64,000 bases of DNA, taken from NCBI RefSeq assembly GCF_001625305.1, contig NW_017803909.1:5411112-5475111 (forward strand). The letters are read 5' to 3'. The position numbers and the translations under genes were made by a program. The DNA comes from Branchiostoma belcheri. Lineage: Eukaryota; Chordata; Leptocardii; Amphioxiformes; Branchiostomatidae. Under the pieces are notes generated by a model. That model did not search any database. It saw only the letters and a program-made list of their open reading frames with translations, and was not told where the DNA came from. Of this stretch, positions 33,801-59,787 are shown in pieces (the stretch's first letter is position 1; each line of letters begins with the position of its first letter).

Positions 33801-36800
33801 GTGTTTTTATGAAAAGAAAGAAATGAACTGACAAATGTCAAAATGTATGCACTAGTCTGTGGCAGGCTGTTCTGCCATGTGGTTATTTGCCATGACCCTG
33901 TGAACTTTAGTCCCCCACTAGGCCCTGCCAAGTGCCTCTCCAACATGTACAAATATAGCAGCACATCCCGACCCAGTGTCTATTTCCTGCCATCCACCTG
34001 CCACTGGGGTGACATGCAGGGGGATACCTCCGGCTATTTCCAGCCCTACTGCCGGCTAGCCAGCATGTACCAATCTGGAACTATGACTTAGGCCACAGCA
34101 AGTAATTCTTATGGATGACATCACCGGGCTCATTTATTTTTGCCTGATTTGGGGAAAAAAAAACAAATTTTGTTGCCCTCTGACAGTGGTCAACATGCCA
34201 CAAAATGGAAGCATGTACCAATCTGGAACTATGACTTAAGCCACAGCAAGTAATTCTTATGGATGTCATCACTGCGCTCATTAATTTTTGCCTGATTTTT
34301 GAAAAAAAGAAGACATTTTGTTGCCCTGTGACAGTGGTCAACATGCCAAAAATGGACAAATATGTCTGTTGCCATGCCTAATGTGGATGGCAGATAAATA
34401 TGAAGAAGGAAGGGGAAAACACAAGGCTCGATTGTTTTGTCTTTTACTTTGATGAAGTGATGTATGTCATTCCTTTTATATGTGATGTTCCCCCTGAATC
34501 AAAACCATTTGTACAATGATATCAATTGAAAACTTTCATTTTTCAGTGACAAATGGATGTTGTAATAGTTGGCACTTAACTTAACACATATATTAGGTAT
34601 TATTTCTTGTCCAACAAGGTTTACGATTCCAAGATTTGAAAATGTAGGAATCTTGTTTTCTTTGGCCTGTCTTGCTTTTTTTTGCCCTATCGCAGTAGAT
34701 TTGGAGTTTGTGGAGGATGTCACCCATAAAATTTACTTGCTGTGGCCCCACTGTGTGTACAGTTGGGCTAGACTGTCAGCTACACTAGGGACAGATAACA
34801 CTTGTGGCGACTCCACAATTTGGAAAACTGCAGGAATTTGTCATATCTAGAGCCTTTAATATGTTCTGAGTAGTCTAAGTACGTACACAGTAAGGCTAGC
34901 ATGTTTCTTAAATGTACAAGTTCATGCACAAGTTAAAACAAGAAGCCATAGGCGACAATTCTCCGTGAAGTTTTATATATTTCAACAAAATCCCAAGCGT
35001 CAACGCCAGACCTACTGTGCAGACATTATAATTAGGCAACGGTTAATACCACGCTCGTCCCCAGCGCCCGTGGAGAAGCCATAGGTTATAGATCGTGGCT
35101 TAGCCCAGGCTATGGAAAATAAACTTTCTTTAATGCAAATCTGTCGTTTTTGTTTTCTTTGCGCTATCTAAAGGGTTAGGATAACCTACTCTACTCTGGC
35201 GGTATTGTCGTGCGCGCTCGCTAGTACGTAACGTTACACGGCGGCCATCTGAATACATGTACACTGCATTCTTTCTACTATCGGGACCTAAAACAAGACG
35301 CAAGATTCCTATTTTGGGGTATAAAATGCTGTCACAATGGTAATATATACCAAATGAAACGGACCTTTACAAAGTACCTCATTTGGTGACGCTATGAGGG
35401 TGTACCGTTATCCCTCTACATTTGCCCAGAAGGGAGTTAGTCGCGGAAGGAACTAGCCACGGAGGGAGTTTTGGCATTCTCCGCCCGCGCCACAAACTCT
35501 CGTCCCCAGGACAGTTCACTCTGCTACCCAGCATGCTTTGCGCAAAATGCGTTCTCGGCCCCAGGACACAAATACACGCTAATGCTTCCGCACTGTGTTG
35601 CTCTGGGGACCCCGCCGCGCGCCCAGATGTGGATTTAATTATAGCGCGCTAGCGGACGCTGCGGAGGAGCGTGGGTTAATACAATGAGGGCGCGTCACAA
35701 GCATAAAACATACAAAGAGCTAAATCCATTACTGCTCCCAGGGCGTGTAAAGATACTGTGCTTCAAGTTCTAACTTCATTTTAATTACACACACACAATC
35801 ATTGCATTCACATAAAGATCGGACTATCATGGTCGTGTCTAGTAACAAAGACAGCCCCACCGTCTTACGGTGCCTGTACCTAATTAAGCGCGCCTGGAAC
35901 AAGCCAAATTCCAGCAACAGTGGCGGTAAGCACCGCGAGTGTTACTACCGCCGGCCAGATAACCAGGATATCTGCTTACAGTACCTCTGCTACCAGACAA
36001 CTGCCTAAACCTACGGTCTATTCCACAGGATTGTAAAAGTAGGGATGTTTCGAAAATAACCATTTACTCCAATATCAAAACAGCTACGGTAAAAATAAAA
36101 AGACGTGCATCATCCCGGACATAATGCAACACCACATGCGAAATTACACAGATATGCGACGTACGGCAGAATGCGTTTTGGCTGCGAACATCTTCCAAAA
36201 AACTTGGCATCTCTTAACCATGGGCAAAAACATCTGGAACCACTTATAAAAACCACCCCGTATCTGCATGAACTTTTACCTCCCCCCCCGCTATTCCAAA
36301 CAACGCGTTTTTCTGGACCGTTCCAATTCGCCTCGTAATTGTAGGGGTGCGTCTGCGATATTACATTGACCGCGAAAGCAGCAACGGCAAAAATACACAT
36401 TCGTGCATCAACACGGGCATGCCCGCAGACGGCGTATAAAATTGCGTGCCGATTACACGAAGAGAACCCAGTGTTTTGACTGCGAACATGAAAAATCAGC
36501 CGATTACAACACTCCGTCCGGAGGTCCTGACCTCCTTCACGGAGTAACAATGGTGTTATTTTTTCTACAGAAACAACATTTTTCAATTTCTCAGCTTCTT
36601 GTATCATGACTGCTTCATGTTCATCTTGTTTGTATCTTCAGTAATAGTAACGACTTAGAAATGTAGGGCATCTACCTTTGACATTTGCGAACTAACTCCA
36701 CCCCCCAATCCCCCACCCCAACCGATCAGTGCTATGTATACAAATGTCAACTTCCTTTGAAATAGAAGCCAGGTCAGATGAGTGCAGAGTGCTATATTTG

Positions 36801-39800
36801 AAACCCCTCTGTGTGCGGCCTGGTACTGGGATTAAGGAAATATCAATTCACTGTGTTCAAATATCACTGCCCTGTTTCTAGGTCAATAGAGTTTACACCT
36901 TTTTTTTCCATTCCACTTTCATGGTGAAATTTTCTTTTGCTTCTGTCAAGCAACTTTTTTTTGTGGGAGGTGTTTGAAATCTTCGAAATCTTTATTGCGA
37001 ATTTATTGCAGTAGGTATTTACGACCAATGCGGTTTGCATAGCGAGTAAGTTTACGTAGGGGATCATTAAAATTCACATTAAAATCCATGAGAACTTTTC
37101 ATGTGGCCACTGACACAAGCCTTGAGAATCCTGCTATCTACTGTGGCCATTGTCCCTTAAGTGGTTCCTATGTACTCTCCAAGCAGAGGTTTGGGTTTTG
37201 GGGTGTTTTTAACATGCTTTTAGGCTTTTTTATCAGGGTTTCTTTTTTGCACTGGAATTTTTCTTAGTTGGGTTGGGTTCTATCACCCAACCCAATTTGG
37301 GTGAAAGAAAAATTCCAGAGCAAAAAAGAACCCCCGATAAAAAAAGTCTAGAAACACGCCAAAAATAACCCAAAACCCTAACCTCTGCTTGAAGAGTAGT
37401 TCCTATGGACAGGAGTGACAGTGGTGTGTTCAAAAGCATTAGGCCTAAAAAATGTTGTGTTTCCTGTTTCAGTCGTGAAAAAATTAGGGTTGGTAGGTAG
37501 GGATTGTCTTTTTATTTCTTTTTACTTCACTGATATCTATATAGGCGTCCAACTTACACAACAATACAGTTTAAAATAAAACTTGCATGAGGACACTTCG
37601 ATTTTCAATGTCAATGTTATAAAGTCAATTGTACAACGTTTTATCACTCAGGTGTCAGATCTTGGAGCTAGAAAAGGTTGATCAGCTCGAAAAATTTAAT
37701 TTAATTTTTTCCAGCTTATCAACCTGTTTTAGCTCTAAGATCTGACATCTTTATTGTCCCCCAAAAAAGTACAGGGTCGGCAGTTTTTTTAGGATAGGTC
37801 GGGAAACAGAGTACAACGTTTTTTTCTAGGCCTCACTGACAAGTAAACCAAAGTTTCAGACAAAAACAGGAACTATACCTGTGGGTGCAGGGGCGGTGGC
37901 CACCAGGATTCTGTGCTGCTCTTCCCAGGGCAACTAGGGAGAATTCAACACTTCATCAGATCAAAACAAACAAAAAAAGACAAACACAAAAGAGGCAATA
38001 CAAAAGGAAGCTATGTTTACATACATATTTTATCTGGTTGTCCTTCACATGGATATATGGATTAACCCAAACATCCTTGAGGCCACACCAATTTAATTTG
38101 TTGATTCTCGGATTCGCCTCTTCATCTTTTTCTGATTAAAAAAAAAGATTCTGGTTCTAAATCAACTCAAAAATGCTCATATTTTGCCCCCAACAGTTGT
38201 GGAAAGTCCTTTTCTTCCTAGTTGCTACAGTCTATCAATGCAATGGTTTCATTAAAAGTTCAAAATTCATTGTTTGAATATTAACCTAGCCTTTTGTGTT
38301 GACTTCATGGGTCCCATCATAGCATTTGCGGCTATAATAGGATGCCCAGACTTGTTTTTATTTTAATTTTTTTTTCTCGCCCTGTCGTTTCATATTTTTT
38401 CCCCAAAAAATCAGAGATCCAGCAAATTAAATTGGTGTGGCCTTTAAGTCAAATTGAATTATCCAAAAGTGTCCAATCCTCACCTCCACTCTCTTGTTGG
38501 GTGACTGTGCCCTGAGGATACCACACACTCGGCTGTGTTCTTCTGGACTCAGGCCAGTCGTGAAGTCCCCAAAAGTCAACTGGTCCTAAAACAAAAACGT
38601 TGTTCAATATCAGAACACTAAAACTGGATTCTCTGGGCTTCAATTGCTGTTGTCTTACTAGACATCAACTAAAAAAATGCTGCCAATATAGACATCAGAC
38701 ATCATAGAAATCAGTGACCTACAGAGATCTCCTTCAAAATAAAGGATTGTTGCCAATTTTCCATACAATAAACTGCATATTCCTTACATTTACATGCACA
38801 GTTTTGAACTATTGATAAATTAAAAGTGTTGTGAAATCTGCGAAACACTAAAAAGTACATAAATATAACCTACATACACCTGGTCTGTATATGTTAATCA
38901 GGTAAGTACATGTAGAAAGATGCTACCATTTTGTCCCTTGGGACAGGAACATGTAATTAAGTTAGACAATTTTTAAGTACAATGATAAATGATCCATTAT
39001 TTTAGAACAGACAGGATATACACTTGACTAAACATAACCCAATTCTGTCCATCCTAATATGCCAGCATATTCACCAGTAATTCTCTGGCATGGTTTTAGG
39101 CCACACCAAGTAAATTTTATGGATGACGTCCTTTGGAGACCCTAAATCTAATGCGAGAGGGCGAAAAAAAAAACAAGAAGGGCCCTAAAAACAAGATGCC
39201 TAGATTAGAAATATTGCACTGCTGACAGGGCCGTCCTGTCAGCAGTGCCGTTTTTGGAACTATTGACAGGATTTTTTTCAGTGCCTTCTTTTTTTCATTT
39301 TTGTTTTCATTATTTAACCAGGCACAGGCTTTTGGCGTTACGGGTTTCACGTCAATCTGACGATTTGCGGCACTGTCGTGACTCTTTGGTCATAGTTACA
39401 GGAGGCGAAATTTCTTGTTTTTTTTTCTAGGAACAGTCCAAAATCAATGCGCGCGCGGACGTCATCCATAAAATTTACTTGGTGTGGCCTTACCAAGTAA
39501 ATCTGGCCAGACCAGCAAGAAGTCAAAAGTTCAATCTGGCTCAGTGACCTGGTTTTCGGCTGGAAGATTTGCATAAACATATCACAAATCTCACAGAATA
39601 ATCTTAAGAATGAAAGATTTAGAAAAATAAAGATTGGCACTACCTAACGAAAAATGGGCAAAATGATCAATAAAATATTATGCATAATGTACCAAGGAGG
39701 TTTAAGTTCTTGATTGTACTTTATTCTTTGTTTATTCCTTGATTTGTCCTTTAGTATTGTACAGACTGTTTTCGAATGATAACTCATTTGTCAGTGATTT

Positions 39801-42800
39801 ACATGTACATGTTCCCAGGAACACTAACCCATATATCAAACCTGCAGAACAAAACACAGGGCTCGAAATACTGTTTTTCTGCATACCTGTACTGGTGCAG
39901 GTAACACTGAAAATTACATGCACTACTGAGGAATAACAGATACACTTGTGCAGTTGTAATGATGTGAGTTCATTTCAATGCATTCAAAGTAATCAATAAA
40001 TGTAACACAAAGTAATTCCATGTTTTTTGTATCCATCTTATTCAGGTCAGGGAGGGCATACATCCTCATCATTGTTTCCATTACCAGAACTAGTGCAGGT
40101 ATATCTCAGACATGTCTGAATAACTGGTTTACCTACAAACACAAACAGGTATTTCTGTCAAAGCTTTTAATTTGTGTGTAAAAACTGCCTTCGGTTCTAA
40201 TTAGAGTTTATAGGACAATAAACAAACAATTAAAATATAGGTCAATGATCCGCCCACAACAAAAGTTAATTTATCCCATTCCTTTACATGTGCATAAAGG
40301 AGCAAACCTAGAAGTAATTGCTAAAGAAAATTGCCTCAATGTCTTTTTCCTTGATTTGTAATGCCATGTGCAGGATGTATTTTCTCCCACTGGTCATGTC
40401 TGAGCTAGTTTCATCCAGTTCAATCCAGTCGCTGCATGTCACCAATAAAACGGCTAGGTCAAACGATGGCCTAATGGTCCCCAACAAGGTAATATTGACA
40501 CCTTTCCTGAAAGGGCTGCTCACAGGTGGTACTCACAGTAAGGTCCGTCGAGGAAAATTACAGCACTAAATATAGTCAACATCTGAACACAAATGACAAC
40601 TACTTGGAGATTATACACTTCACAAGGCTATAATTTGCATACAGCAGTGAGACACTGTGCACAGGAAACAGACTGTGAAACTTGCAATTTTGTGGATGAA
40701 AAAATCCCAGTCCAAATGTTATGAATAACCAATTACTAGTAGTCAGATGCAATCATGCGAACGCTATGTGAAAATGCGAGCTTTTGATGTTAACTCCTGC
40801 TAGTCCTGATAGTATTGCAGGACTCAAATTCCAACATGGGGAGAGCTATGTTTATAATTTACTGGATTTTTTTAATCCAGTCCGGAGAATTTGCTTTAAC
40901 ACTAAAAGCAAATTAGTTAAAAAAAATAGATTGATGTATCAACTTTCCAATTATATATGTATTTTCACCATATCAAATTAAGATCTAGTATCATAACTTT
41001 CCATAATCAGCAAAGATAAAATTGTGTCAAACAAAATCCAAGTTATGGATTGGTATAACATTGTACAACAACCAGTGGCTTTTCAGATTTGATGTATCAG
41101 TGACCATCTGTCATCTTTTTCACTCTTCAGGGCATCGGCCACCAAATTGTCTGATATAAAAACCCACTGGTCATTAAAAAACTACTTATACATGTGCAGT
41201 CCCTTTCCAACCTGATGAAATTATCTACAAAATCCGAGCTGATCGAGCAACCTTGAATCATTGCAAAACAGTGCAGCTGGCTACATTTGTGTCCTCTCGT
41301 CAAGTGAGCAAGTGTGCAATGGCCTTGGCAGTGAGTCCTAACTCTCAACCCAACAAAAAAGGGGAGGTCAAAGTGCATCCTTCAAAGTATCAGAAACTCA
41401 GTACTCTGTACAATTTATGCTGACAGTCCTTGACTCCTTTTCTGAGTCACAGAACATGTGGAAAGACAGCAAGGCTGGGCTTACACATGCAAAGGTACAG
41501 TAAGAACAGATATGAAACCATAGTTTGATTGGCAGTCAAAAATTTCTTCATAGTCATATGTGACAATACTTTTAAGTCCCAAACCATTACAAACCAATAA
41601 CAAACAATTGTGCACTAACACACGTCAATATGCATATAGGATTCTATCCTTTTCAATCGGTTATACTTATTGAAATGTGCATGTACATGAAACATGTTTT
41701 TTCTTCACCCACAGAAGTTTTTACATTTCAAACATTTCTACCAATATGCCTGGCAACTAGGGATACATGTAGGTACCTGTATAGAAAATTCTGGTCCAGG
41801 TCTGGATCAGGTTCAGAGGATCAGGTCCAGGTCTGGACCTGAACCTGATTATTGTACTGTAGTACTATATATATATTTTGGAGCACGAAAAACAAGTACA
41901 GGTCACTCTCACTAGTGCGAACATCTACTGTATCACTCGGTACCAACCTCATGAGTCATAGTCCGCAAACTTTTTTGTTTACCTACTTGAAGCTGAACAC
42001 AGTTACAGAAAGAGACAAACATGGATTTAGCCTAATCTAGTTTGATTCAGGGTTATTATCTTTACCTGCCATGGCCAGATTATTCAAAGAAATGTACATG
42101 ATCATCAGGTCCGATGATCCAGTTTTCGCATTTAGGTTTTTTTGGACTCGGTTCCTGAATGTTGTTCCGGTTTAAACTGGTCCGGCTGAACCGGTACCCA
42201 TCCCTACACATACCTCAAACCTGTCCTTCAATATGTATTGCCTGCCACTTCTCAGATCAAAGCATTATATTAATTAACAAGTCTTCCTGGCAATTATATT
42301 TGCACACCTGTAATAATGACCTACTTTACCGACCCAATAGGACACCCATGTGTTCTCATTAGCTGATGATTCAGTGGGGATGTCTTCTGTACTAATCACA
42401 ATGTACTATTGTCACGTAAAATAACTGCCAATTACATTATTATCATCCTCCAAGGGCGGCATTACATGAGTTTATAACTATTGGCGCTGAGCATACAAAT
42501 GCACTTACTAAGATACATTATCCAAGGACATTATTGTGTTTTGGTGACAAGAAAATTACCAATGATTTAGTGTGGTATCAACGACCTACATCAAACTATA
42601 CTGCCTATTGGGGAAAATTGATAACAATCTTATTTGTGAACTCTGGCAAATTAAGATAAATTTCAACAGTGACAAGTAGAACAAAAAAGGCAAGAGACAC
42701 AGTGCTTACTTTGCACAAAAACTCTGTTTTTACAGAAAGAAAACATGAATATGTTGACAAAATGTTATCTGAAGCTATGCAATTTCTGGAACAGCTGACC

Positions 42801-43678
42801 AGCAATAGGATATGGCACATTGATGGAAAGTATTATTATGCAAAAACAGATGCAAAAACAAAAAGTGAAAATTGTGGCTACCCTGTCCGACAGTGTCTTA
42901 TCATCATAAACCATCTATTTCATAAAGAATACATTTTTATAGCATCTTTATAGCTCAAGTTATCGGCAAAGCATGAGAAGTTCCACCCACAGGCATGCAC
43001 ACGCTGTTCCAGTTCCACATAGGAAAGCGGGGTCGTGGGCGTGCATCTAAATGCACGGGTGGGGGGAGGAGCAGCTAGAAATTCTCCAACAATCTCTTCA
43101 AGGTTTGTCGTGGATGCCGATTCCGCCTACGAGCCGCCTTATCACCAGATTTCCATAAGAAATGAGATGCTAGTATGTAAACATGCTGAGAAATTTGAGT
43201 TTGGGGCAGAAGTGTCGTCCCGTCCCTCTCTTGCTCTCTAGGCTGTCACATGGCAGACATGGCCGCCTTAGCATGCAACCTGCCATGCCGCGTTTCTCAG
43301 CCTCACGCAGACGGCGGTTTCCCCGTCTTCACACGACCCGTTCGGCCCCTGTTAAACCCTGGGTACACGTCTAGGAACAAGCTAAGAATCTGCTAAGATG
43401 TGATGAACACCCCAGACTTGACACAGACGGGTAAATAGTCGAGCGTGTGACAAAAATAGCCCCAGGAACACGAGAGAGCATTCCTTCCCATATGCTGCTC
43501 AGGAGGGCAGTGAGCGCCAAATGGCCTGCATGTAAGAGAGCATAACCGGGCTCACGTTTCCTCTGGAGCTGTACAAACCACACTAAAATGAAGCCAACAA
43601 TCTCTACAATCGTCTTAAAACGATCATACATCGTTAAAACAAACAGAAAACGTAACTTACCGTCTGAACGCGTGCCAT
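27896..43678 (-). CDS. USP10: Ubiquitin-specific protease 10 (deubiquitinase)
   Basis: Minus-strand exons: 43661-43678, 38484-38585, 37879-37933, 32483-33491, 32133-32311, 31747-31838, 31358-31470, 31058-31110, 30526-30626, 30098-30188, 29591-29760, 29099-29224, 28861-28953, 28397-28541 and 27896-28149. Phases close to 866 codons (human about 798). The start is an 18-nt exon encoding MARVQT. FGDF at residues 11-14 matches the G3BP-binding motif of vertebrate USP10; KKKRPPNYY at about 164-172 is another family hallmark. The catalytic domain holds [10 protein letters not shown] (Cys 481), [37 protein letters not shown] and GGHYTTDVF (His 817) with RFDDQ. The large exon 4 encodes a Ser/Pro-rich low-complexity linker. 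The exon 5 acceptor could be 3 nt downstream (TAGTAG). Known role: removing ubiquitin from p53, ribosomal and autophagy proteins, and stress-granule control via G3BP. It shares a promoter with KIF4. Confidence 0.95.
34080..34360. repeat. Tandem pair of degenerate TIR-element ends
   Basis: Two direct copies about 143 bp apart share GCCACAGCAAGTAATTCTTATGGATG and TTTTGTTGCCCTNTGACAGTGGTCAACATGCC-like text. The end sequence is related to the 39099-39489 element family (GGCCACACCAAGTAA). Confidence 0.7.
35400..35690. promoter_or_regulatory. CpG-rich block inside USP10 intron 3
   Basis: Dense CG dinucleotides stand out from the AT-rich intron, ending in TAGCGCGCTAGCGGACGCTG. It could be an internal promoter or the core of an old transposon. 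No TSS motif or splice donor convincingly identifies a transcript. Confidence 0.3.
37173..37398. mobile_element. 226 bp MITE, copy 1 of a family with 9-bp target duplication
   Basis: The ends TACTCTCCAAGCAGAGGTTT and its near complement enclose an imperfect palindrome. The direct repeat GTTCCTATG occurs at 37164-37172 and 37399-37407. A second copy is at 50493-50657. Confidence 0.9.
38081..38442. mobile_element. 362 bp TIR element (GGCCACACCAATTTAATTTG ends)
   Basis: The left end GGCCACACCAATTTAATTTG and the right end CAAATTAAATTGGTGTGGCC are inverted. There is no coding capacity. Its ends are related to those of the element at 39099-39489. A one-sided copy of the end is at about 14636. Confidence 0.85.
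38586..43660. other. USP10 intron 1, 5.1 kb, repeats only
   Basis: Contains the 39099-39489 TIR element, a solitary hAT-like end (CAGGGCTCGAAATACTG) near 39859, and a short palindromic stretch near 41790-41850 (GGTCCAGGTCTGGA and similar). The remainder is AT-rich DNA. A minus-strand open frame at 40308-40523 has no family I recognise. GC rises near 43000-43350 as the intron nears the promoter. Confidence 0.55.
39099..39489. mobile_element. 391 bp Harbinger-like MITE with TTA target duplication
   Basis: The ends GGCCACACCAAGTAAATTTT and its complement are inverted over about 30 bp including ATGGATGACGTC. TTA flanks both ends, as expected for PIF/Harbinger. Related ends occur at 34080, 34710-34750, 60720 and 60920-60955. 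Confidence 0.75.
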
Positions 43679-44640
43679 GTTTGCAGGTTAAAGCTTGCTA
43701 GTCATGCTTCTCCTAACGCCATCTTGGAAAAATGTGAGGTGCAGAGCGCATGTGCGTGAGGGACGATTCCGAAATATCGCGCCCTGATTGGTCAGTTGGG
43801 AAAGTCACCCGGGTGGGCGTGGTCGCAGGTGGCTACAGGTGTTCAAAACAGGTATTCCTTACCTGTCTGAAATATCTTATTTTGCAATGATTATGCATCT
43901 GAGATATTGATGTTTATAAAGTCATAATGACGTATAAGTAAGCAAATCACGAAACACGGTCGATGTCGATTTTGTTATTCAGCCCTGTTACCAAACCTAT
44001 TATAGCTCCTCGAAAGACTGATGTAGGACTAGAGACCTATGATAGGTTTGGTAACCAGGCTATTTGTTATTGACATCCTCTCATCTAGGTTGATTGAGCC
44101 AAAACACAAGATTTTCAGACAGAAAGGTGTTCAAAACCAACAGTTGCACCTTTTTATTTATATCGCATTATTGTATGTCTTTAAATTGAATTCTGAAATT
44201 GTTGCATTTTCCATCCATGCATGATGAAGAAATGAAAGAAAAGAAAGAAATGAAAAAACAGAATGATCTGCTTGAAGCTCAAGACAGACCTCCCCAAACA
44301 AACAAATAAACGAGGTCTTCGTTTCTACTACCAGTATTTCATAATCTTAGCTGAAGATTTTAATTTCAGGGGTTATAAGTGAGTGAGTGAGGTTATAACA
44401 TGAGTGTTTTGCAGATCATAGTTCACATGCACGAGCGCCCCCTGCCGACAAGGAGATGAGAGTTAGGTAGAAAACGTGGCGCACAGTGACCACGTGACGT
44501 CTATCCAATCATGTGACAGAAGCGCTGCCCATTCTGTACTGTGATTGGTCACATGGTTTAAACGAGCCAGGTTTGAAATCATATTTAGTTCAAGGCATCT
44601 AACACGTCAGTGCTTTTTTCTTACACAATACGCTAAGACA
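43679..44640. promoter_or_regulatory. Bidirectional promoter of USP10 and KIF4
   Basis: On the USP10 side are CCAAGATGGCG (YY1-like, minus strand, about 43719-43729), GCGCATGTGCGT (NRF1-like, about 43747) and an ATTGG near 43785. On the KIF4 side are GGCGC near 44479, CACGTGACGTC (about 44491-44501), CCAAT at 44505-44509, ATTGG at 44544-44548 and TTTGAA at 44572-44577. The CCAAT plus CHR arrangement is that of G2/M genes, which fits KIF4. Confidence 0.55.
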
Positions 44641-44718
44641 GCGAAATCTGGTGATAAAGACGCTGTCCATGATTGCTGAAGAACTCTGAAAGTGTATGCC
44701 GAGAGAAAGGAGTTTGAA
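44600..44718 (+). other. Probable noncoding first exon of KIF4
   Basis: A good donor (GAA/GTAAGT at 44718/44719) lies 0.6 kb before the start codon exon, just downstream of the CCAAT and CHR elements, and no other donor is better placed. An acceptor for the coding exon may be the CTGCAG at about 45286-45291. The TSS position is a guess. Confidence 0.5.
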
Positions 44719-45322
44719 GTAAGTGCTACATTTAGGTAAGTTGCTACTTATGTTTGTGTAGTTGGCTACGGTGGTGCACCCTCCAGAAAAAAGAAAATGA
44801 CAGCCTTTCTCCTCCGCCAAAAAAGTAACAAATCTACATTAAATCATCCAAGATGTACGATTGGACACGTAGTTTTTAACACTACAATGTTCTACAGACC
44901 AAACAGCAGGAGCTGAGCTTTCTGATGCTATAATTTTGTCCTGTTTTAGTACAAGACGTTTAGCAAAAGTTTAGCCCCCTCCCCACACCATACATTAATT
45001 TGCCCTGAAAAAAATTATTCATGATGAAAAGACTGAGAGTGAGTGAGACTTTATTTTCTCATAGATCCTACAAATTCAAACAAATCTAGATACAAGTGTT
45101 GTTAACCACATACATTTTTATTTCAATCATGACATTATACTTTCATACAACTTTCAGTGGAAGTACTGTAGACCACCATCTTGCATTTTTTTTCAGACAG
45201 CAACTGGTTTCTTCTTACTGAGAAGTTCATCATTAATAACAGACAGCTTCATGGATGTTTTACACTTTATCCAGTTGTCGCTGCAGGTTCTAGAGTGTTG
45301 CCCTGAAGCTGTCCGTCCCACC

Positions 45323-59787
<14,465 letters not shown>

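Larger units (their letters stand above)
33492..37878. other. USP10 intron 3, 4.4 kb, repeats and a CpG-rich block
   Basis: Contents seen: a tandem repeated segment at 34080-34360 (two copies of GCCACAGCAAGTAATTCTTA), a CpG-rich block at about 35400-35690, a second GC-rich stretch at 36100-36560 with internally repeated GCGAACAT segments, and a MITE at 37173-37398. Open frames here (for example the 165-codon minus-strand frame ending at 36110) show no recognisable domain. Confidence 0.5.

Noticed and set aside
35030..35120. Short conserved gene near a GC-rich step in USP10 intron 3
   Set aside because: No start, splice signal or domain; only composition changes.
36110..36607. 165-codon minus-strand gene in USP10 intron 3
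   Set aside because: No recognisable domain, low-complexity GC-rich DNA with internal repeats, no splice or start context; left as an observation only.
40308..40523. Minus-strand open frame in USP10 intron 1
   Set aside because: The translation has an ordinary composition but no family I recognise and no neighbouring exons in phase.
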